Below, one piece after another: positions 6,360 to 15,581 of a stretch of DNA of 25,772 nucleotides (its first letter is position 1; each line of letters begins with the position of its first letter). A program made the translations under genes and the position numbers. The stretch is from a virus. The stretch spans positions 1-25,772 of the IMG/VR virus record IMGVR_UViG_3300009183_000332; one strand, written 5' to 3'. The notes beneath the pieces were generated by a model. That model saw only the letters and a program-made list of their open reading frames with translations, searched no databases and had not been told where the DNA came from.

Positions 6360-9203
6360 ATGTCCAACTTTGACCTGCTTGATGCTGTCTTACCCGTTGA
6401 GGGTAGGTACTGCGTGATGGGCATTGGACGTTACCCAGATCAGAAATTTGTAGACACGAGAGAAGAAGCAGAAGCATTATTTGTCAAGCATGTAACCAAC
6501 GGAATTGATGCCTACTTTGGTTGTGCTAAGTACGGCCCGCTAAACAATCGCACCCACGAAAACGTAGCGCACGTGCGCGCTTTGTGGCTGGACATTGACT
6601 GCGGTGCAACCAAGGGTGTGCCCGACGATAAGGGTGTCATCAAAGGGTATCTAGACCGGCAGATAGGTTTAGATGAACTTGTGAAGTTCTATACAGCAGT
6701 CGGTTTACCGCAGCCGATTCTTGTTAACTCAGGTTATGGGGTTCATGCTTACTGGCTTCTTGAAGAGACACTGACCCGCAACGAGTGGGAGCCCCTGTCT
6801 AACCGCTTGCGGGAACTGTGTGACGAGAACGGCCTGATCGTAGACGCATCTGTTTTTGAAGCCTCGCGTATTCTCCGTGTTCCGGGTACGTTTAATTTTA
6901 AGTACGACACCCAAGTACTAGTTAGTGTAATCAACGAAGACACTGCGCGTATGAGTTACGCGCATGTTAAAGAGCTACTTGGTGCGCCTGACGCATCAAC
7001 CGACAAGCCTGATTTTCTGCCAAGCGCCGTTAGTCCAATGATGGAAGCGATGATGGGCAGTAAAGTGAAGCGGTTTAAAACAATTATGATGCGCTCGGCG
7101 AACGGCGATGGCTGTAACCAACTGCTTGAAGCGTATCAAAATCAAGGCTCCATAGAAGAGCCGCTGTGGCGTTCTGCCTTATCGATTACTGCATTTTGCG
7201 TTGACGTTAGTACAGCGGCGCACATGATGTCTGACCAGCATCCGGGGTACGACCCAGCAGAAGTAGACAACAAGATTAAGAACTTAATTGCAAAGGGTGG
7301 CCCACATCACTGCGCTACATTTGAAAAGCAAAATAAGTCCGGCTGTGACGGCTGTAAGCACAAGGGTAGTATTAAATCCCCGATTGTGTTGGGCATGGAG
7401 TTAAGTGAGGCAGAAGTAGAAGACGGCGAGTACGTACTGCCGCCAGAACAAACCACCGGCATAACGCGCCATATACCTGAGTACCCATTTCCATTTACTC
7501 GCGGCAAAGCGGGGGGCATTTGGAGAAAGGCTATGGACGAGGAAGACGAACCAGAGTTGGTGTACGAGCACGACCTGTACGTAGTCAAGCGCATGAAAGA
7601 CCCTGAGTTGGGTGAGACTGCGCTGTTTCGATTGCATTTGCCAATGGACGGCGTGAAAGAGTTTGTCATTCCGCTGGCGTCAATTGCAGTCAAAGAAAAA
7701 CTTAGGGAAGCACTTGCGCATCAAGGCGTAGCGGCACACCCTAAGCAGTTAGAAAACCTCATGTACTTTATTATAACGTTCATGAAAGCACTTCAATACG
7801 CAAAGAAAGCAGAAATTATGAGAACACAATTTGGTTGGGTAGACAACGATAGCAAATTTATTATTGGCGATAGGGAGGTCACAAAGGATGGTTCGTTCTA
7901 CAGCCCCCCGTCACACACGACTAAGCTCATTGCCGAAAAGATGACGCCGACTGGCTCGTTTGAAAAGTGGAAAGAGGTGTTTAACATGTACGCCAAGCCG
8001 GGGTTAGAACCTCATGCGTTTGCGGCACTCACAGCGTTTGGCTCCCCATTGCTCAAGTTTACGGGTATGAGCGGGGCGATCATCAATGTAATCCACAAGT
8101 CATCCGGTTCGGGTAAGTCAACGGCGCTCTTCATGTGCAACAGCGTATGGGGGCACCCTAAAGAGCTTGCTTCTATTTGGAAAGACACATTCAACGCAAA
8201 GATGCACCGGCTTGGCGTGATGAACAATCTGCCCAACACCATTGATGAGATTACAAACACAAGCCCGATGGAGTTCTCTGACTTGTCGTACAGCATTTCG
8301 CAGGGGCGTGGTAAGAATCGCATGAAGGCATCTACCAACGAGGAGCGCGTCAACCATACTAGCTGGCAAGGCATAACATTGTCGTCGGCTAACGCTAGCT
8401 TTTACGAGAAACTTGGCGCGGCTAAAAACTCCCCTGATGGCGAATCTATGCGGCTGCTGGAGTACGGAATCGAACCCACTACCATCATCAGTGTGGCGGA
8501 GGGTAAAGAAATGTTTGACCACCAACTCATGGAGAACTACGGCTTTGCCGGAGATATTTACGCCAAGTATTTGGTAGACAACCTTGAGGAAACCAAAGAC
8601 CTTATCCGTCAAATTCAAGCGAGGCTGGACAGCGAAGTACAGTTCACCTCACGAGAGCGCTTCTGGTCTGCCGTTGCGGCTTGTAACATTGCTGGTGGTT
8701 TGATTGCCCGTAAGCTGGGACTGCATGACTACGACATGAAAGAGATTTATAGATGGCTGACCGGCATGCTCGGTGAGCTGCGCGAAGAAGTGGCTCCCCC
8801 ACAGTCAAACCCTATATCAATCATCGGCGAATTTGTTAACGCCCACATGAACAACGTGCTGGTGGTAGACGGAGAAATAGATGCTCGGAGCAGTCTAATG
8901 GCTCTACCACAACAAGAGCCCAAGGGTGAGTTGCTTATACGATACGAGCCTGACACCAAAGATTTGTTTATCTCTGCCAAGCACTTTAAGGACTACTGCG
9001 TCAAGGCGCAGATCAACTACAAGGACTTGCTCAAACAGTTGAAAGACGATGATGTATACGCCGACACCGTTAACAAGCGTATGTCTAAGGGCATGCGGGT
9101 GATGTCCCCAGCGGTTCGCGTACTGCGCTTTAAGGCCGAAAAGTTTGATCTATTCAGCATGACCGCAGCAAATGAAGATAGAGACGGTAACGTACCGGAT
9201 TAA
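6360..9203 (+). CDS. Primase-helicase: archaeo-eukaryotic-type primase fused to DUF927-type helicase
   Basis: 947-aa bifunctional replication protein. The N-terminal domain (about 1-200) has the primase/polymerase pattern: metal-binding LWLDID with D78 and D80, SGYGVHAYW with H129, and the basic RILRVPGTFN (170-179). A middle segment carries a Cys/His cluster (H316, H317, C318, C329-x2-C332, H334), probably structural zinc. The C-terminal part (about 370-800) matches the DUF927 helicase-like ATPase: Walker A SSGSGKST (581-588) followed by a SVWG motif, and Walker B NTIDEI with D629/E630. It probably makes primers and unwinds DNA ahead of the family A polymerase. The start ATG has only weak ribosome-binding sequence (aaaagaaag), unlike its neighbours, so expression may be low or controlled. 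The end overlaps the next small gene by 32 bases. Confidence 0.92.
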   Translation: MSNFDLLDAVLPVEGRYCVMGIGRYPDQKFVDTREEAEALFVKHVTNGIDAYFGCAKYGPLNNRTHENVAHVRALWLDIDCGATKGVPDDKGVIKGYLDRQIGLDELVKFYTAVGLPQPILVNSGYGVHAYWLLEETLTRNEWEPLSNRLRELCDENGLIVDASVFEASRILRVPGTFNFKYDTQVLVSVINEDTARMSYAHVKELLGAPDASTDKPDFLPSAVSPMMEAMMGSKVKRFKTIMMRSANGDGCNQLLEAYQNQGSIEEPLWRSALSITAFCVDVSTAAHMMSDQHPGYDPAEVDNKIKNLIAKGGPHHCATFEKQNKSGCDGCKHKGSIKSPIVLGMELSEAEVEDGEYVLPPEQTTGITRHIPEYPFPFTRGKAGGIWRKAMDEEDEPELVYEHDLYVVKRMKDPELGETALFRLHLPMDGVKEFVIPLASIAVKEKLREALAHQGVAAHPKQLENLMYFIITFMKALQYAKKAEIMRTQFGWVDNDSKFIIGDREVTKDGSFYSPPSHTTKLIAEKMTPTGSFEKWKEVFNMYAKPGLEPHAFAALTAFGSPLLKFTGMSGAIINVIHKSSGSGKSTALFMCNSVWGHPKELASIWKDTFNAKMHRLGVMNNLPNTIDEITNTSPMEFSDLSYSISQGRGKNRMKASTNEERVNHTSWQGITLSSANASFYEKLGAAKNSPDGESMRLLEYGIEPTTIISVAEGKEMFDHQLMENYGFAGDIYAKYLVDNLEETKDLIRQIQARLDSEVQFTSRERFWSAVAACNIAGGLIARKLGLHDYDMKEIYRWLTGMLGELREEVAPPQSNPISIIGEFVNAHMNNVLVVDGEIDARSSLMALPQQEPKGELLIRYEPDTKDLFISAKHFKDYCVKAQINYKDLLKQLKDDDVYADTVNKRMSKGMRVMSPAVRVLRFKAEKFDLFSMTAANEDRDGNVPD

Positions 9204-9366
9204 CTGGGCGAAGTTCCGGCTTGGATACTCTTTCTTTGTACCCTGCATCAACCACAGCGAGGCAAGGAAAGCGGTTCGGGCGGTGTGCCGCCGACTGAAA
9301 ATTGAGATAGTTACAAAAGTAACCATTGAGGAAGGCATCAAAGGATTGCGGGTCTGGCGCACTTAG
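9172..9366 (+). CDS. Small basic hypothetical protein (64 aa), last gene of the replication block
   Basis: Function not recognised. It starts inside the primase-helicase gene in another frame and runs alone for about 160 bases to the terminator region. The product is basic and compact: an N-terminal beta-like stretch (VTYRINWAKFRLGYSFFVPC), a helix (SEARKAVRAVCRRL) and a second strand-helix unit ending in IKGLRVWRT. This mixed alpha/beta pattern, the lack of low complexity and the placement directly before the terminator argue for a real gene. No strong Shine-Dalgarno is seen, so translation may depend on coupling. Small proteins with a similar look close replication modules of related phages, but no role can be assigned. 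Confidence 0.7.
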   Translation: MKIETVTYRINWAKFRLGYSFFVPCINHSEARKAVRAVCRRLKIEIVTKVTIEEGIKGLRVWRT

Positions 9367-9413
9367 GCTAGACTAGAGCCGTTGTTCTCCTTGTGGTTGT
9401 CATAGTACCACTC

Positions 9414-9443
9414 GCCCCCGGCCTAAACACCGGGGGCTTTTTT
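9414..9443 (+). terminator. Rho-independent terminator ending the rightward replication block
   Basis: GCCCCCGG (9414-9421) pairs perfectly with CCGGGGGC (9430-9437) around an 8-base loop, followed by six T residues (9438-9443). The T-run is on the + strand only, so it stops rightward transcription. It overlaps the stop codon (9442-9444) of the leftward 2045-aa gene, placing the two convergent blocks back to back. The hairpin itself could still slow leftward polymerase. Confidence 0.9.
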
Positions 9444-12400
9444 ATTTCTGAACTTCGCGTTCCAGTTTTTTGGAGCTTGGCTCCAGCAATTCCATAATTT
9501 GCGGGTAGTATTTTTCGTCGATTGGGAAGCCGCGATCAGACAGCAACCTGCGCTCCATGCGTTTCTTCAAAGACTCACTAATCTGGTCGCTTGTGATGGG
9601 GTCCCAGTAGTTCTTCATGTTGTAGTTAATGAGCTTGTCAAAAGCTTTTTCAACATCGTCGTCGGAGCCTTTAGTAATCTCCAAGTCCAACCTAGCCAAT
9701 GCGTCAGAACGATCACGCTTAGCCTCTAAGATCAACCCTTGGATTTTAAAAATAGCTTCTCGGCGGGTTTGAAGTCCCTCAGTAGCGAAGCCAGCACCCT
9801 GTGCCAGAATCTGACCTATGGTAAATTCCTCCGCATCTTTGATAGATATGCCTGTTGTAGTCTGTGCGCCTTCTTGAGAATACCTATAAGCTTTTAATGG
9901 GTCACGGAATATGGCTGGAGCTAGTTGCTCCATACCTTGAAGAATCTTTCCTTGTTTGAAATAATCTATAGCCCGACCAGTCTGCTTGACGAGAGAAACG
10001 CTAGGGCCAAGCAAAGATGCCCCATAGTCCATCATCTCAGCTTGAGCAGTAGCTTGGTCTTTTATTTCCGGGAACCACATATTGTTCATGGACATGCTAC
10101 TAGTGATGTCGTAGCCAGTCAGCGCAGCAACCAAACCTTTGTCAAGGAACTCATCGAGTGTGTGGTCACCAATTTTTACATTACCAAATGTTTGCGGGAG
10201 CCATACGTTGCGGAACCAGAACTCAAGATCACGGCCTTCAAGTGGGTCATCTTCGTCATCGGCCTTCATAGAGTTGAGGATGCCTTGCAGCACGCCCATA
10301 GCCATGCTGATGCCGGGGATGCCGACGTATCCAGCTAGCGCATACGACATACCGAGCGAGCCCAAAAATTGAATTTTGGCTTCTTTTCTTTCTTGCGGAG
10401 TCAAACCTTTAAACATGTTGTACGCATTGCGCACAAAGTACGTAGTCACAAACGCCGGGAACATCTTGAACTGCAAGATAGAGCGGCCAATTGGGTTGTT
10501 AGCGTTAATAAACACTTCACGCGATTTACTTGCCGCAAGGCCCCGTGGGCGGTTTGATGCGTGGTAGTTACCTAACGCCTCATGGCTTTCTTGCGTTGCT
10601 GCTTCTAACGCAGCCTCATGCGCCAATCCTTTGTCGCGGTTTAAACGATACGAGGTCATGAATGTTACTTCACGAATCATCCGCTCCGAATGGTGGAACA
10701 GCGCAGTCATTGCGTTGGTGACAACTTTGCCAACACGACGAACTTTGCTTTGCCCTAACTTAGTAGGCACATCACGACGATTACCTAAGTCAAAGGCCAT
10801 TGTGGTGTCACTGATACCGAAGTCCTGCATGTACTGTGTAGCCAACTTCTCGTCAGCGGTCAAGCCCTCAAGCTGTGACATGCTTGGCATTGTGTAGCTG
10901 GTAGACCCATCAGGATTAGTCTTAGTTACGCCGATACCGTTAAACACGTTCAGTGACTTGGCAAGCGCAGCGGCAGTTTTAACCGTACCGTGCTTAGATG
11001 CGAGCACTGGAACAACAAAGACAGGCATAGCGGTGAACTGAGCCACCACAGTTTTGATGGAAGTCATCATCCATAAGAAGGCCGTAGTGTTTAAAAGATT
11101 AGACACTTGAAACCCAAGGCTGTCTTCTAAAGAAGGCCGTACCTGTTGTTCTGCTCGCAAACGCATCTCCGAAACAAAATCACCCAGCCGTGCTTTGTTT
11201 GGGTTGCCTTCTAGGGAAGCGGAAGCGCTCTCAAGGCCGCGCATAATTTCAGGGCCGTACTTGATACGCGCAATTTGATTTGCCATGTTCGTGCCGGTAG
11301 CCACGAAGTTACGGTGGATGTCACCCGAGAAACCAGCTACACCTTGACGGTGCATAAACTGTCGGCGGAAGTTGCGGTCTGGAAGAGTCTGCAAGTACAT
11401 CTGGTAGATGTCATCCTTGAGCTTGTCCATATTCAAAGTAGCCATATTGCCGACAACATTACCGAAGTCGTCAGTGATGCTAGTCACAGGCTTAGCTTCA
11501 AGCGTGTTAAATATCTCCTTCAGCATCTCGCTGGCAGCTACATCTTTTTTACGTGCGCTAGACAGGTCGTTGCCTTCATCGATATCTCCACCCTCTATCA
11601 TCTCGGCTTTTGTGCGGGCGTTACCGGACGCAGCGTTCAATTGCTTGACACGATCTTTTACAAACTTATCACGGTCAGATTGGCTCTCAAACATCTGGAA
11701 CTCACGAGCCTTACCTTTGCCCACACGCACCCAGTACTGCCCGTAGCGCATAAGGGGGAAGTATGGATACAGCTTCGTGCCGTCCTCATACATCTGCTTA
11801 ATAGAAGCAATCAACTTACCCTTTGGTGACTTAGGGTCGCTGGCGCTACCGGGCAAGCCAGACGCTTCAATCTGTTCTTCAAGAACCGCGTGATACGCCT
11901 TGTGGTTGCTTGCGTAAAACTCACGTACCTTGTTGTATAGTTTTTTGTTTGCTGGAGTCAGTCGGCCCCACAACGCAGCAAGGTTTCGATCTGTCGTAAC
12001 TTTGTTAGGGTCCTTTGACGTGATTGTTGAATAGTGCATCACGTTACCAAGCGCTGTGTACTGCTTGGCGTCCTTTGCCGCAAGATTATTTAAGTCTTCA
12101 GCGGTATCAAACATGGCGTTCTTAGCCTTGTTACGCATGGCGTTCATCTTGTTGATGCCAGCCCATGTGTCTTTTATACCGCCAATACCAAGTTTGCCTG
12201 CCCACCGCACAATAGCTTCGGTCTGCAACGCCGGGAGCAACTGCTGCATTACGCCGTCTTTTAGCCAAACCCCACTTGCCACCATACCATCAAGGAACTG
12301 CTCCATGTTGCGCATGCCCACCAACTGCTCAATATTTCCGCCAGATTTAATGTTGTCGGCGAAGTTAGACTTTTGCAGCTTCTCAACAGTCTTATCGACT

Positions 12401-15400
12401 TTTGCGCGGGTTTGTTTGGCGGACGCAAAGACCTGTTCGTAGCTTTCACCACGTTCAATCCGCTCCAGCTTGCGCATGGTGGGTGTTTTTTGTGCGGACA
12501 GAATTGTGTCTGTCATGATAATCAAGTCTGTCATGGCACTGAAGTCTTTTTCGCCGACTCCAAAGTAATCCATGATGGAACGAACAAAACGGCTGAACGC
12601 CGAGCCTTTAGGTGACTTAGCGTCTATGCTCAGCAAAAACTCTTGCATCACAGGCTCGGTCATGCCGTAAGCCAAGAACTCCTGATGCACTTCAAAAATC
12701 TTGTAGTAGGGTTTGCCGTTCTCGTCTAGGTCAAGAGTAGACTCCACCAACGCACGGAGGTCATCGGGTACTTGACCCATTGCGTCCATAACTTTGTACG
12801 TGGCATTCGCATTCATCATTACACGGGTGAACAACCGTGTAGTCTTAGTCAGCACCGCATCTGGGGAGAACCCGTTAGCGTTAGCCATTAGACCCAAAGA
12901 CAGCTTCTGATTCGTAGCAGCGTGCAGCAATTCGTGCAGCACCGTGATGTTATTGACGCCTTGGTCAGCCCCGAAGCTAACACCGCGCACGTAGACCCTA
13001 CGAGTTCTAGCAGGTAGGTCTTCAATGAACAGCCCCCGTGCGGCGTTCCAGTCGTTCATGTTTCGCTGCAACTGCTCAGGTATAGGGTCGCCTTTTTCAA
13101 TGACGATGAACTCTACATCTTTAACAAAGTTGCGCAAACGCTGAGCGATAAATCTTTGGAATGCGTTGCCTGTCTTAATAACCCGCGCAAGTGCTTGCAC
13201 TGCGTTGGTGGCTTTGGAAAAGCTTGCATCTGGCCGACTAGCTTTGCCGGTCTTTTCCGAGCGAGACACTTTGCTCTTCTCGTACGTCATACCAGTTCTT
13301 ATATCAGCAAGTTCTTTTGGGCTGATTGCTGGATTTTTAAGCGCGGCTTCTATCTTGCCCCGAGCGGTGTCTGTTGGTGAAAGCGAGTCTTGCAGCGTAA
13401 GCAGAGACTTGATGGCTTTTATTTTGTCAACGCGCTTATTGGTTTCCGCTTCTTTTAACTGCTCGTCTGTTTCAATATTTGCTTCGTCAATAGGAGCAAG
13501 TGCTGTGTCAAGCGCAGTAATAGCCGAGTCGGTTACACCAGAGGCAGCGGTAACAGCTTTTCTTTTTGCTCTATCGTTTGCTTTAGTAGCAGCACGGTTG
13601 GCTATTCGTTGTTCTTTAGTAAGCGGAGGGCGACCACGTCCTTTCTTTGGGGCTTCGGCTGCTGGAATGTAGACGTATTCTGGCCCGTTCAGCGTTACAA
13701 AGGTCACCCCATCATGCCCAGCATTTCTGGCGGCATTTACTAAATCAGCCATAGATGCAGATTGTGGGAGTCCTAACTGTTCTTTTGCCGCTGCCCACGT
13801 AGGGGCACTCAGCAAATTCTTAAACTCCACATCTTGCTGAGTTACTTTACCGCTCTCCCCGGCGTAAGTTTCTGCTACGCCCTTGTTGGGAGACATAAAT
13901 AGTGCGCCACCTACTGTTTTACGATCTCCCTGCCCTTCTGGTACGCCACGGTATAGAGTGAGTTGTTTGGGAGCAATTTCAGGCGCAACCTCTGGCGCAG
14001 CTTCGGTCTCAGGGGTCTGCAACTCCGCAATGGCTTCGTCAACGGGTTGGAACTCAATAGTAGCCGCTTTGTCAACTTCAGCAATTACGTTTTGTAAATT
14101 GCTGGCTGGCTCAGCGGTCAGTGCAGTCGGTTCTGTTCCTTCTCGTGCAGCAGGCTGGCTAACATCCGGTCCAACAGGAACCATTCCAGTTGGGTCAAGC
14201 GTTCTAGCGGTTTCGGAGGCGGACTCTGTATCGGACTGTGCAACCACTCCATCGCCAACTCCACTTGGTCCACCGACAGGTCCGACAGCAGTTGCTGTTC
14301 CTTGAGCTTCTCTCTGGGCATCCGCATTTTGTTTGTCCTCTACAGCTTCTTTGGTAGCTAGCTCAATAGCAGCTTCTTCTGGAAATGGAGCATTGTTTGC
14401 TCTAAACATTTCAGTAAGCTGAGCAACGCGCTCTGGGTCTGGTTGACCAGTAGGTGCAGTCTCAAGTGTAGGCGCTTCGCCCTCCGCCGCTGGAGGCCGC
14501 ACTGTTGTAGTTGTGCCTTTGTTAATCGCTTCTATTGTTTTGGCGGCTTCTTCAATCTTTAATTTTGCACGGTCAGAACGAACGCCCATAGCACCGCTTA
14601 CACCACCCATAGGGCCACCGAGCAGCAGCGCACCGCCAGCGGCTTCTAGATACTCTCTAGCTGCCTCAGGGTCAGTAAACGGATCAAGTGGTTTATCAGC
14701 TTGCCACCGCTCCAATACTTGCTGGATTACCTCTTGAGGAACTTCAAAGGCAATACCTTTTGCGGTCCCACTTGCTACAGCTTTAGCATAAGCCTTTGGT
14801 CTTGTAGCATTTTCAATAATCTCAGCAGTGGTGCGTTGGGCGGCTTCTTTACCCTCAAGACCAATAAGAGCGCCGAGCGGCTTAAAAAACTTGAACCCAA
14901 ATATGTCAAGGGCAGTTGAGCCAGCAGCAGCTACAGTAGCTGAGAGACGGTTAATATCTTCGCCTTCCCGGCCTTCTTTGGTTTGCTTCTCTTTTTGAAC
15001 CGCAATGTTGTCAGCAATGTAGGAACCCAATGTAGCCAAGCCAAAAGCAGCGGTACCGACAGCAGCGGCACTCAATGCAAAAGGGGCAGCTACGATACCA
15101 GCACCTACGGCAGCACTTGCAGCAGCACCGGCAGCGGCGGCGGGGGCCATAGAGCCGAAGGAGCTACCAGCAACTTCTTTAAATTTACTTCCAAGTTTAC
15201 CTAGCGCTTCACCATAGTTACCAGCTTTGACCTCATCACCAATTTCACTAAACTCAGTTTGCTTATAGGCGTGTTCAGACTCATCTTTGTATTTGGCTAG
15301 TTCTTTTGTAGCCTCAGCCTGATCGCCCAGCCCGGTGTACAGTTTAGCTGCTGGTAGCGCAGTATTGGCACGCTCTTTAAGTGAAGTCCAAAAAGAACCA

Positions 15401-15579
15401 AAGAACCCACCACTTTCGGTAGGTTCTTCTTTTGCCGAAGCAGAAGAGATTGTTTCCCAACCATCCGCACTAGGTCCCCCACTAGGGACAATTGTTTCCC
15501 AACCGTCTGCATTTGCTTTAGCTACGGGTCCCCCACTGGGGGCAATTGTTTCCCAGCCGTCTGCATCTGCTTTAGCCAT
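9442..15579 (-). CDS. Giant polyvalent virion protein with ADP-ribosyltransferase and HExxH metallopeptidase motifs (candidate ejection protein)
   Basis: 2045 aa. Residues 1-44 are two and a half copies of an 18-residue unit containing DGWETI. An Ala/Gly hydrophobic segment follows (about 144-190). Residues 540-640 look like an ADP-ribosyltransferase of the R-S-E class: LYRG (R544), LFMSPNKGVAETYAG (S563), DGVTF and GPEYVYI (E634). An AT-hook core RGRP is at 648-651. A zinc-peptidase motif VLHELLH has H882, E883 and H886, with E967 (HQEFLAYG) a possible third ligand. The C-terminal half is helical with hydrophobic segments near 1494-1530 and 1740-1770, resembling large polyvalent-protein domains such as LPD38. 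Its place after the nozzle and core genes matches T7 gp16-like ejected proteins. Enzyme activities are inferred from motifs only; no lytic transglycosylase motif was recognised. Confidence 0.85.
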   Translation of the reverse strand: MAKADADGWETIAPSGGPVAKANADGWETIVPSGGPSADGWETISSASAKEEPTESGGFFGSFWTSLKERANTALPAAKLYTGLGDQAEATKELAKYKDESEHAYKQTEFSEIGDEVKAGNYGEALGKLGSKFKEVAGSSFGSMAPAAAAGAAASAAVGAGIVAAPFALSAAAVGTAAFGLATLGSYIADNIAVQKEKQTKEGREGEDINRLSATVAAAGSTALDIFGFKFFKPLGALIGLEGKEAAQRTTAEIIENATRPKAYAKAVASGTAKGIAFEVPQEVIQQVLERWQADKPLDPFTDPEAAREYLEAAGGALLLGGPMGGVSGAMGVRSDRAKLKIEEAAKTIEAINKGTTTTVRPPAAEGEAPTLETAPTGQPDPERVAQLTEMFRANNAPFPEEAAIELATKEAVEDKQNADAQREAQGTATAVGPVGGPSGVGDGVVAQSDTESASETARTLDPTGMVPVGPDVSQPAAREGTEPTALTAEPASNLQNVIAEVDKAATIEFQPVDEAIAELQTPETEAAPEVAPEIAPKQLTLYRGVPEGQGDRKTVGGALFMSPNKGVAETYAGESGKVTQQDVEFKNLLSAPTWAAAKEQLGLPQSASMADLVNAARNAGHDGVTFVTLNGPEYVYIPAAEAPKKGRGRPPLTKEQRIANRAATKANDRAKRKAVTAASGVTDSAITALDTALAPIDEANIETDEQLKEAETNKRVDKIKAIKSLLTLQDSLSPTDTARGKIEAALKNPAISPKELADIRTGMTYEKSKVSRSEKTGKASRPDASFSKATNAVQALARVIKTGNAFQRFIAQRLRNFVKDVEFIVIEKGDPIPEQLQRNMNDWNAARGLFIEDLPARTRRVYVRGVSFGADQGVNNITVLHELLHAATNQKLSLGLMANANGFSPDAVLTKTTRLFTRVMMNANATYKVMDAMGQVPDDLRALVESTLDLDENGKPYYKIFEVHQEFLAYGMTEPVMQEFLLSIDAKSPKGSAFSRFVRSIMDYFGVGEKDFSAMTDLIIMTDTILSAQKTPTMRKLERIERGESYEQVFASAKQTRAKVDKTVEKLQKSNFADNIKSGGNIEQLVGMRNMEQFLDGMVASGVWLKDGVMQQLLPALQTEAIVRWAGKLGIGGIKDTWAGINKMNAMRNKAKNAMFDTAEDLNNLAAKDAKQYTALGNVMHYSTITSKDPNKVTTDRNLAALWGRLTPANKKLYNKVREFYASNHKAYHAVLEEQIEASGLPGSASDPKSPKGKLIASIKQMYEDGTKLYPYFPLMRYGQYWVRVGKGKAREFQMFESQSDRDKFVKDRVKQLNAASGNARTKAEMIEGGDIDEGNDLSSARKKDVAASEMLKEIFNTLEAKPVTSITDDFGNVVGNMATLNMDKLKDDIYQMYLQTLPDRNFRRQFMHRQGVAGFSGDIHRNFVATGTNMANQIARIKYGPEIMRGLESASASLEGNPNKARLGDFVSEMRLRAEQQVRPSLEDSLGFQVSNLLNTTAFLWMMTSIKTVVAQFTAMPVFVVPVLASKHGTVKTAAALAKSLNVFNGIGVTKTNPDGSTSYTMPSMSQLEGLTADEKLATQYMQDFGISDTTMAFDLGNRRDVPTKLGQSKVRRVGKVVTNAMTALFHHSERMIREVTFMTSYRLNRDKGLAHEAALEAATQESHEALGNYHASNRPRGLAASKSREVFINANNPIGRSILQFKMFPAFVTTYFVRNAYNMFKGLTPQERKEAKIQFLGSLGMSYALAGYVGIPGISMAMGVLQGILNSMKADDEDDPLEGRDLEFWFRNVWLPQTFGNVKIGDHTLDEFLDKGLVAALTGYDITSSMSMNNMWFPEIKDQATAQAEMMDYGASLLGPSVSLVKQTGRAIDYFKQGKILQGMEQLAPAIFRDPLKAYRYSQEGAQTTTGISIKDAEEFTIGQILAQGAGFATEGLQTRREAIFKIQGLILEAKRDRSDALARLDLEITKGSDDDVEKAFDKLINYNMKNYWDPITSDQISESLKKRMERRLLSDRGFPIDEKYYPQIMELLEPSSKKLEREVQK
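15448..15579 (-). repeat. 54-bp tandem repeat encoding the DGWETI units
   Basis: Two full 54-base units (15526-15579 and 15472-15525) and a partial third (15448-15471) encode AKADADGWETIAPSGGP-like units at the N-terminus of the giant virion protein. The DNA copies are highly similar (caattgtttccca is shared), indicating recent in-frame duplication. Copy number may vary between relatives. Confidence 0.85.
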
Positions 15580-15581
15580 GA

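Noticed and set aside
8118-8618. 166-codon frame on the - strand
   Set aside because: It is antisense to the Walker A/B region of the primase-helicase, whose motifs are unambiguous, and lies in a block where all genes are on the + strand.
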